Assembly (NCBI GenBank): GCA_036273675.1
Contig: DASUHD010000051.1
Span: forward strand, 18,598 to 82,597
Direction of reading: 5' to 3'
DNA: 64,000 bases
DNA from: DAHUXT01 sp036273675
GTDB taxonomy: Bacteria; Chloroflexota; Ktedonobacteria; Ktedonobacterales; JADMIN01
Shown one piece after another: positions 54,083-60,284 of this stretch (position 1 is its first letter; each line of letters starts with the position of its first letter). A model generated the notes under the pieces. That model saw only the letters and a list, made by a program, of their open reading frames with translations, ran no database searches and had not been told where the DNA came from. Position numbers and translations under genes: made by a program.

Positions 54083-54865
54083 ATGGCAAGTCTCTCAGCC
54101 CTGGAGGGCGTTGAGGCCTATTTGATGGATATGGATGGCGTGCTGGTACGCGGGGCGCAGCTCATTTCCGGCGCGGCGGACTTCATCACACGGCTGCGCG
54201 CGGCGGGCAGGCCCTTTCTGATCCTGACCAATAGCTCGGTCTATACCCCACGTGACTTGCAGGAGCGGCTAGTACATAGTGGGTTGGATGTCGCAGTTGA
54301 CAATCTGTATACCTCGGCGCTGGCCACCGCGCAGTTCCTGAAAAATCAATGTCCTGGTGGACGCGCCTATGTGGTAGGCGAGGCGGGTCTGACGACCGCG
54401 CTGCACGATGTGGGCTATGTGCTTACCGACCGGAAACCAGATTATGTGGTGCTGGGTGAGACGTTGTCGTATAGCTTCCAGCGGCTTTCCGTGGCCATCA
54501 GTCTGGTGGCGGCAGGGGCCCGGTTCATTGCCACGAATCCTGACGTGGTGGGGCCAGCGGAAGAGGGGCTGGTACCCGCGACGGGGGCTGTGGCGGCCCT
54601 CATTGCGGCGGCGACCGGCGTCAAACCGTACTTCGTGGGCAAGCCGAATCCGTTGATGATGCGCTCAGCCTTGCGACAACTAGGCGCGCACTCTGAAACG
54701 GCGGTGATGATTGGCGACCGGATGGATACGGACATCGTGTCGGGGACGGAGGCTGGCATGCGCACGATTTTGGTGTTGAGTGGCGTAACGCAGAGCGCAC
54801 AGGTTGATCGGTTCCCGTATCGCCCGACGCTGGTGTTCGACTCGGTGGCGCAGATCGAGTTGTGA
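54083..54865 (+). CDS. HAD-superfamily sugar phosphatase (NagD type)
   Basis: This 260-residue enzyme has motif I YLMDMDGVLVRG, motif II LTNSSVYTPRDL, motif III lysine in YFVGKPNPLMM and motif IV MIGDRMDTDI. The cap of class IIA (NagD/AraL-like) is suggested by size and order. It dephosphorylates small phosphate esters, exact substrate unknown. GGAGGAG lies 7 bases before the ATG. Monocistronic. Confidence 0.92.
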   Translation: MASLSALEGVEAYLMDMDGVLVRGAQLISGAADFITRLRAAGRPFLILTNSSVYTPRDLQERLVHSGLDVAVDNLYTSALATAQFLKNQCPGGRAYVVGEAGLTTALHDVGYVLTDRKPDYVVLGETLSYSFQRLSVAISLVAAGARFIATNPDVVGPAEEGLVPATGAVAALIAAATGVKPYFVGKPNPLMMRSALRQLGAHSETAVMIGDRMDTDIVSGTEAGMRTILVLSGVTQSAQVDRFPYRPTLVFDSVAQIEL

Positions 54866-54986
54866 GAGAGACGCCGCGCCAGGTGACAGCGTTGAACTGA
54901 TTCACAGCATCGTCATGTGTTGGCGGATATGCTGACTTGGAGTTATTTCAGCGACGCTGATATGTTGATGAGCAACTAGATGGCAC

Positions 54987-55145
54987 ATGCTCGTCAGCCG
55001 TCAACATTTGTCTGAGGCCCAGCGGACAATTGACGAGGCGGAACGCCTGATGGACTGGCTGCAGCGCGCAGCGCGGCGACCCAGGCTCTATCTGGCGCCG
55101 GTCTCTGATGAGGCCGAGGACGCTCCGACGCAATCTCCCGAATAG
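54987..55145 (+). CDS. Possible 52-residue small protein
   Basis: A short frame encodes MLVSRQHLSEAQRTIDEAER then LMDWLQRAARRPRLYLAPVS and an acidic end DEAEDAPTQSPE. The amphipathic helix pattern and codon use look genuine, but only a weak GATGAG lies upstream. It could be a small gene or the end of a lost one. Confidence 0.3.
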   Translation: MLVSRQHLSEAQRTIDEAERLMDWLQRAARRPRLYLAPVSDEAEDAPTQSPE

Positions 55146-55269
55146 TCGCGTAAACAGTGTCGTCTTCCTCTATACGCAAATGTTGATCATACGGCTGATT
55201 AGGCTCCGGTGATTATGTGCCTGAGTCCCCTTATCTTGTTGGATTTAGTTGGCGACTCTGCCACCTCAC

Positions 55270-55790
55270 TGCGTTTGCATATGCATGAAATACAGCTCGC
55301 TTTGCGCTCTCGTCAGCGCCACATATTTGATATTGCGCTCCTGCTGCAATTCCCACTCCTGCTGGTTGAGCTACTTCAATGGCATTTCGTCTGGGTTCAA
55401 TAGGAAGATGCGATCGGCTTCCAGTCCCTTGGCTTTATGCACCGTGCTGAGCATCACATCAGGTCGCTCGCTATCAAAAGCGCTTCTATCTTGCGACACA
55501 ACTCGTCAGCGTCTCGCGCTTCGAATAGCTCGTAGCACACACGCACTGCAGCGACCCGATCGTTGAGCCGCACCAAATCGGCCTCGGCATCATCGAACTG
55601 GCTGATCTTCTCCGCCTGTTGGCGCTCATACGCTTGCAAGCACTGGCCGAAACGCGGTCAGGAATAGCCATGCACACGGGTAACTTCCTGCACCACCTGA
55701 GTCAGTCGTACGCCAATTTCGCGGCCATTCACACGGGCAAAGAAGCCTTCTCGCATCAACTTGTTGCACAGTTCTATTAGTGGCGCGGCG
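55270..55790 (-). pseudogene. UvrD-type helicase fragment, frameshifted
   Basis: The minus strand reads PLIELCNKLMREGFFARVNG, REIGVRLTQVVQEV, QCLQAYERQQAEKISQFDDA, then after one missing T in GCGCTTTT-GATAGC, ERPDVMLSTVHKAKGLEADR (motif V), a stop after DEMPLK, and NIKYVALTRAK (motif VI). These are SF1A helicase motifs. There is also a stop after VHGYS. N-terminal motifs are absent. Its upstream end is fused in frame to the acetyl-CoA synthetase fragment. Confidence 0.65.
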
Positions 55791-56191
55791 AACTCATTGA
55801 CTCTGGTATACAGTTCCTGATAGGTGATGGCCTGCGTGCGTTCTGATTCGGGCTCGGGCACCCAAATGAGCGCCGCCTTATTGCGACTGGTCGCCAAATG
55901 GCGATCGACACAGTTGTAACAGGCATTGAGCTGACCACCGACAAACCACTTCCAAAACGGCGGATTGCTGGTGTCTAACGTCGTATGCCAATAGTGATCC
56001 CAACTCAGCAGATCCGCGTACTCCTTGAAGCACTCTGGAAAGTGTTCCTCAGTGAAGCGCTCATAGATACTCGGGTCGCTGGCATTCGCCTGTCCAATGA
56101 ACCGTGGCGGGGGAGCGTAGTACTCTTCCTCCCGCCAGTGCACAGCGATCTGTGCCTCGGAGACCGCAACTCCTTCGTCTTCATTCGCCAT
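55658..56191 (-). CDS. Chimera: acetyl-CoA synthetase N-terminus fused to helicase fragment
   Basis: Residues 1 to about 135 are the N-terminus of acetyl-CoA synthetase: WREEEYYAPPPRFIGQANAS, LSWDHYWHTTLDTSNPPFWK, GGQLNACYNCVDRHLATSRN, AITYQELYTRVNEFAA. The AMP-binding core that should follow is missing. From PLIELCNKLMREG on, the sequence is the UvrD-type helicase fragment, ending VHGYS. AGGAGGTGATCAACCC is a strong binding site, so a 177-residue product could still be made, but it cannot be an active synthetase. Confidence 0.7.
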   Translation of the reverse strand: MANEDEGVAVSEAQIAVHWREEEYYAPPPRFIGQANASDPSIYERFTEEHFPECFKEYADLLSWDHYWHTTLDTSNPPFWKWFVGGQLNACYNCVDRHLATSRNKAALIWVPEPESERTQAITYQELYTRVNEFAAPLIELCNKLMREGFFARVNGREIGVRLTQVVQEVTRVHGYS

Positions 56192-56673
56192 GGGTTGATC
56201 ACCTCCTGGCCTTCTGACATTGTGTTCACGTCCTACGATGCGTCTGGCAGCGCTGCAGTAGCCTCGGGAAGGGTTGACAGGGTGGCGAGTTCCTGGCCCC
56301 AGTGGTTCATTCAGTCCATTAGGGGCTGGGGGTGGAACCGAAATGAGCGGCGCAAGGGGAATGTAATGGCTTGCGTAGACGCTTGTTGTGTTGCGAGCGC
56401 CTTGTCTCGTTTGAACAGAACCAATAGGATGCGCATCGGTCTATCCTTGTCTGGTCCACCTGGTTTAGGGAGCGATACAGTCTGTCTAGGCCATCCGATC
56501 CCAAGCTCGCAAGGTCGCACCAGTTGACTTTCTTACTCTGCCACTGGATGCTATAAGATGCGACTGTACTGAGACGCTGCTATGTGAGGAGTGTAGCATG
56601 TGGAATCGTCCTAGTCCAGGGCGCCCATGCTCTCGCCTGTGCTGGAATTGGCAGGCGCTCCGCGTACTAGTTC
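56192..56673. other. Intergenic, nothing recognised
   Basis: It holds the promoter side of the acs-like gene. No gene, repeat or hairpin stands out. Confidence 0.4.
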
Positions 56674-57402
56674 TTAGCCATGGACCCCTGCCGGAAAACG
56701 CACTTGAGGGCGCCACTTACTCACAAGCCGCTCAAGTGTGCCATAACTGGAGGAAGACGCCCGCTTCCACCCAGATTTGGAACCGATCATGCGCTGTCGC
56801 ATGGGTACACAGTTCGGTCTGATCCAGGGCTTGCCACTGGCAGCCGGTGCATTCCACAGGGAAGACCGCGTCGGCGCAGGTACGATCCGGCACGCGCGGA
56901 CGTCCTCTGCCAAAGCGATGGGTACTGACGCGGATGGGTAACAGCGGCTCAAACACGGCCTAGAGTTGATCCGAGATCCGAAATCCAGTAGTCGTCTGGT
57001 TATTGGGCGTGCGCGCTCGCGCTCGAGGTTGGTGATCTTGTTTGCACATTCCGACACGTGGTAGGCCGTGGGATGACGGGGCTGATAGAGCGACAGATCA
57101 GCACCGCTCGGAAGCTTGATGGTAGCCCACCGCCCCCAGCTCAAATCTCTTACCGGGTGAGAGATCGTGACGCCCTTGGCTCCCAGGTCCGCGAGTGCTA
57201 TCTCGAGGTCCGGGCACATCAGGTAGAGTTCCTGCTTCGGCTGGCTCTCAGTGGGGTGCACCGCGGTCTCGGCTGGCGGCAGCTTGAAGATCAGCCAGCC
57301 CTCTCCTGCATCGACTCCCCGAAATCCCAGCACATCGTGCAAGAAGACCCGGTCGGCCTCTGGATCGCTACTGAAGAGCACAACGTGGGCGCCGCTGAAC
57401 AT
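56674..57402 (-). CDS. VOC-family protein with read-on C-terminal extension
   Basis: Residues 1-113 are a VOC domain: GAHVVLFSSDPEADRVFLHD, VLGFRGVDAGEGWLIFKLPP, LEIALADLGAKGVTISHPV, ATIKLPSGADLSLYQPRHPT. Relatives end here. This frame continues for about 130 more residues into DNA that is an IS5-type transposase remnant in another frame, giving a random-looking Ser/Arg-rich tail. It appears that an insertion removed the stop codon. TGAGGG precedes the ATG. Substrate unknown. Confidence 0.72.
   Translation of the reverse strand: MFSGAHVVLFSSDPEADRVFLHDVLGFRGVDAGEGWLIFKLPPAETAVHPTESQPKQELYLMCPDLEIALADLGAKGVTISHPVRDLSWGRWATIKLPSGADLSLYQPRHPTAYHVSECANKITNLERERARPITRRLLDFGSRINSRPCLSRCYPSASVPIALAEDVRACRIVPAPTRSSLWNAPAASGKPWIRPNCVPMRQRMIGSKSGWKRASSSSYGTLERLVSKWRPQVRFPAGVHG
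56732..56956 (-). pseudogene. IS5-type transposase N-terminal fragment
   Basis: The frame reads FEPLLPIRVSTHRFGRGRPR, VPDRTCADAV, TGCQWQALDQTELCTHATAH then RFQIWVEAGVFLQLWHT and stops. GRPRVPDRTC and TGCQWxxL with FQxWxEAGVF are the DUF4096-type N-terminus of IS5 transposases. The DDE core is missing. It overlaps the tail of the VOC frame. Confidence 0.7.
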
Positions 57403-57565
57403 GGTGTGCCCTCACTCTCGCTAAGTTGATGCGCCTCCACACGTTGCTCTGGGCGCACGACATCGCTTCTCACTCCTGGGTACCAGGCCAAGCGTTACGA
57501 ACCGCTCTGCTCACTCCCCATTTTGGCATGTTATTCGGAAAAGCGCTGTATCCAGGCTGGCATAG

Positions 57566-57594
57566 CGGTTCACCCCCACAGGCGTGGGGACAGC
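57566..57594 (+). CRISPR. Single type I-E-like CRISPR repeat
   Basis: The 29-base unit begins CGGTTCACCCCCAC and ends GTGGGGAC plus AGC, with a CCCCAC/GTGGGG stem typical of type I-E repeats in high-GC bacteria. Its first 27 bases are identical to the repeat at 59073. A weak possible half repeat (CGGTCAGCCCC) lies at 57628. No cas gene is in the window. Confidence 0.65.
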
Positions 57595-57630
57595 GCCAGG
57601 GGGCGCTGACCCCAACCTACTCATGCTCGG

Positions 57631-58347
57631 TCAGCCCCGTATGACACTACGATGCGCATTCCCTGGCGACTCGGTCTGCCCACGTGCCTGGCTTCTAGCA
57701 CGCCTTCGCCTTCGCCTTCTGGAAAGCTGTGCACCCGCCCGCCGGTCGTCGCTGGTCGTTCTCGGTCGCACGGCGAGCGCGCCCGCCATCGCGAGCCCAA
57801 AGCCAGCCGCAGCCTGTACGACAAGTGTCGCGAGGGCAACGAGAACGCTCGCACCAGCGCTAGGCTCGTCGGCTCCTAGCGCCGCCTGTACGGTTTCTGG
57901 TGCAGACGCGCTCGCAACGAATGCGCCAAGCAGGGCTACAGCCAGACAGGACAGCAGGCAGGCGATTACTGCCGCTACGAACCCGGCCCGTATAGCGGCG
58001 TCCACCCATCCTGTCCATCGCCGTACAAGGAAGCCCACAGCGAAGAAGATCGCGAAACTTGCCAGCATGCAGACATCGCCCAGATTGCGCAGGGCGCCCG
58101 TGTCGGGACTGCCTGCGGTGAGTGGAGTAAGCGCGAACTGCACTGCCCCGAGGCACCCAGCCACCATGCCGCCAACGATGCCCGTCCTGATCACGATCTC
58201 ATGCATACGATATGGAGACAGAGACATTCCGTCCTCCCCTCCTTTGTTGCTTGTACTGCCTGTATTGCTCGTATTGCTCGTATTGCTCGTATTGCTCGTA
58301 TTGCTTGCCGTCAGGCAAATCTCCTCATCATCTCTGTTGTCATTCAT
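57631..58347 (-). CDS. Membrane protein with N-terminal SNT repeats
   Basis: This 238-residue protein has an N-terminal run of Ser-Asn-Thr repeated five times (9-bp DNA repeat), then four helices (TGIVGGMVAGCLGAVQFAL; VCMLASFAIFFAVGFLV; AGFVAAVIACLLSCLAVALL; LVALATLVVQAAAGFGLAMA) and a very basic C-terminus with seven arginines in a row. No family is recognised. It is divergent from the Lrp regulator and lies between CRISPR repeats. Confidence 0.62.
   Translation of the reverse strand: MNDNRDDEEICLTASNTSNTSNTSNTSNTGSTSNKGGEDGMSLSPYRMHEIVIRTGIVGGMVAGCLGAVQFALTPLTAGSPDTGALRNLGDVCMLASFAIFFAVGFLVRRWTGWVDAAIRAGFVAAVIACLLSCLAVALLGAFVASASAPETVQAALGADEPSAGASVLVALATLVVQAAAGFGLAMAGALAVRPRTTSDDRRAGAQLSRRRRRRRARSQARGQTESPGNAHRSVIRG
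58262..58306. repeat. 9-bp in-frame tandem repeat, about five copies
   Basis: GTATTGCTC repeats four times exactly and once with a final T, encoding SNT units on the minus strand. Confidence 0.9.
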
Positions 58348-58433
58348 GGTACCTTGCCAGAACGGCAGAAGTGAATGCGAAATGCAAAGTATTCAACTAT
58401 AATCTTCCCGAAAATAGAAAGGAATAGTGACAG

Positions 58434-58943
58434 ATGGCTTATCAGCTAGAAAGACCGCTCGACAGCACCGATTGGAGCCTCCTACGCGAGTTGCAGCAGG
58501 ATGGGCGTCTCTCGTACAACGAGTTGGGGCGGCGCGTGGGGTTATCGGCTCCGGCGGCGGCCGAACGTGTACGCCGCTTGGAAAGCGCCGGCGTGATCAC
58601 TGGCTACGGGGCGCGGGTAGATCCAGCGAAGATGGGGCTGCCGCTGCTCGCCATGATCGAGTTGCGTTGCGCTGCTGGCAAGTGCCTGTTGAAGACGAGC
58701 AGCGCTGACGAATTCCCAGAAATCCTGGAGATGCATAAGTTGAGCGGCAGTCACTGCGCGCTGCTCAAAGTCGCGCTCTCTTCGATGCGCCACCTGGAGG
58801 CGTTCAATGAGCGGTTAGGAGCACACGGGCCGCTGACATCGACTATCGTGCTGTCCAGCCCGGTGACCTACCGCACCATTGACTGGGAGCATCCCACTGT
58901 GGACCTCGATCCTCCCAACGATCCAGGCTGGACACAGCGTTGA
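58434..58943 (+). CDS. Lrp/AsnC family regulator
   Basis: This 169-residue regulator has the N-terminal helix-turn-helix TDWSLLRELQQDGRLSYNEL then GRRVGLSAPAAAERVRRLES and a C-terminal RAM-type ligand domain (SGSHCALLKVALSSMRHLEA). AAAGGAA precedes the ATG and TATAAT lies at 58398-58403. It is divergent from the membrane protein gene, which it may control; amino acid ligands are usual for the family. Confidence 0.93.
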   Translation: MAYQLERPLDSTDWSLLRELQQDGRLSYNELGRRVGLSAPAAAERVRRLESAGVITGYGARVDPAKMGLPLLAMIELRCAAGKCLLKTSSADEFPEILEMHKLSGSHCALLKVALSSMRHLEAFNERLGAHGPLTSTIVLSSPVTYRTIDWEHPTVDLDPPNDPGWTQR

Positions 58944-59072
58944 GGACGCTCAAATCTCCGAACTGCTGCACACCATATACTTAGGTAGACTCAGGCGTGC
59001 CTCGGAGACCCATGCAGTCCTGAGAGAGAAGGATATTCGATGCGGACGTTTCGACCATAACCCGCTGGATGA

Positions 59073-59161
59073 CGGTTCACCCCCACAGGCGTGGGGACAT
59101 CGCAGGCGGCGTGAAGGTCACATCGCAGGGTTCGGTTCGCCCCCACGTGTGTGGGGACGGT
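59073..59161 (+). CRISPR. Two type I-E-like CRISPR repeats with one spacer
   Basis: Repeat 1 (59073-59101) begins CGGTTCACCCCCAC; repeat 2 (59133-59161) begins CGGTTCGCCCCCAC and keeps the CCCCAC/GTGGGG stem with a changed loop. Repeat starts are 60 bases apart, which fits a 28-base repeat and a 32-base spacer as in type I-E systems. Repeat 2 is degenerate, as terminal repeats often are. No cas genes nearby. Confidence 0.7.
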
Positions 59162-59252
59162 GCGTCAGTGGATAGCGCGGCATGGAACGGGATAGAATAC
59201 GCGATTACAACACAGGCTTACAGAGCGCTTCCAGTCGTGATGGACCACCCTT

Positions 59253-59570
59253 GTGCTTCCTACCCACTTTCCTATCAGAGTGTCTGTTTCTCCTTCACTT
59301 AACCGCTCTGGAGGGACGAGACCCAGACGGCTTTCTACACAACACAAACGAGCCATTCTTGCACACGCAAGCAGGGAAAGTCTGCGTGCGCTGGCGAAAG
59401 TGTATAGTGTCTCCCACGAAACTATCCGGCGTGCGGTAGCTGAAATGAAATGTCGTCTCACCATTAGCCACTTTACAGACCGATCGGTTGTCCGCCCTAC
59501 CGTCTTCTTCGTCGCCACCAGACGCATCGCCAACAATCATCCCAGAGAATTGAGAGTACTGCCTTTGTAG
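59253..59570 (+). CDS. Possible helix-turn-helix fragment
   Basis: The frame contains RPRRLSTQHKRAILAHASRE then SLRALAKVYSVSHETIRRAV, a clear helix-turn-helix like those at transposase or resolvase N-termini. The rest shows no homology, and there is no binding site at the start. Probably a fragment; it overlaps the minus-strand type ISP remnant at its end. Confidence 0.35.
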   Translation: MLPTHFPIRVSVSPSLNRSGGTRPRRLSTQHKRAILAHASRESLRALAKVYSVSHETIRRAVAEMKCRLTISHFTDRSVVRPTVFFVATRRIANNHPRELRVLPL

Positions 59571-59840
59571 GTCTGATAGTTGGCATCATGTACTGCGTCA
59601 AGCACTGTGTCAAGCACTGTGTCAAGCACTGTGTCAAGCTCCGGGATTGTTGCGATGTACTGGATCAATTCGCTGAGGTAACTTATTTCATCGCTACGTA
59701 GCGGGCGCTTCGGCTCCTTGGTGTGCCGATAGTCGAGCGACTTGTGGATGACAGGATAGCCATCAATCGTGAAGGTTCAGTCTGCTTGCGGCACGTTGTT
59801 CCAGGAGCTGGAAACATGCCACCAGATACGACCTTTGCGC
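59537..59840 (-). pseudogene. Type ISP restriction-modification C-terminal fragment
   Basis: One frame reads GRIWWHVSSSWNNVPQAD, TGA, TFTIDGYPVIHKSLDYRHTK, EPKRPLRSDEISYLSELIQY, IATIPELDTVLDTVLDTVLD and AVHDANYQ. VPxxVWxFxIGGYxVxxKWL followed by a helical tail is the end of type ISP/IIG methylase-nuclease proteins, so TGA likely replaced a Trp codon. The rest of the protein is missing. The LDTV units come from the 12-bp repeat. Confidence 0.5.
59597..59640. repeat. 12-bp tandem repeat, 3.7 copies
   Basis: GTCAAGCACTGT repeats three times exactly, then GTCAAGCT. On the minus strand it extends the LDTV units of the restriction-modification remnant. Confidence 0.9.
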
Positions 59841-60284
59841 GGCCTGCGCTTCGGCGGTAAGCAATTCATTGTGTTCAACGCCGGCATAGCGTACGGTGAT
59901 ATTCAAATCGTCCTCTCGAGACTGGCCACCATCGCTCCGCATAGGGACATGAATGTGGTATGCTCCTTCTGTCCGATCATCATGGATGCATCTCTTCGGT
60001 GTTGGCGCTGGCGTAGCTCTAGCAAACCTGCCCTCCTCCCCACTGAACCAGTGCCGTGTTTTACAAGCGACATGACCCACGTCGCTTTGCAGCACATGAC
60101 AGCAAGTCTCAGATGCAGCTGCGGTTTAGGCAGCCTGCTACACGTATTTGATTGGCGCCCATGAGCTCGGCGCTCGATGCTGTGTCACGGGCCATGACTC
60201 CAATCCTTCCCATGCGCTGAGCGATTGCTTGGTCGCGGCATTGCCGTAGCTGTGCATGACCTTGTATGGCTATGCGAGAAAAGG
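59841..60284. other. Upstream region of the glycan operon
   Basis: No gene is supported. On the minus strand VRYAGVEHNELLTAEAQAAQ looks coding and may be another piece of the type ISP remnant in a shifted frame. Confidence 0.35.
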
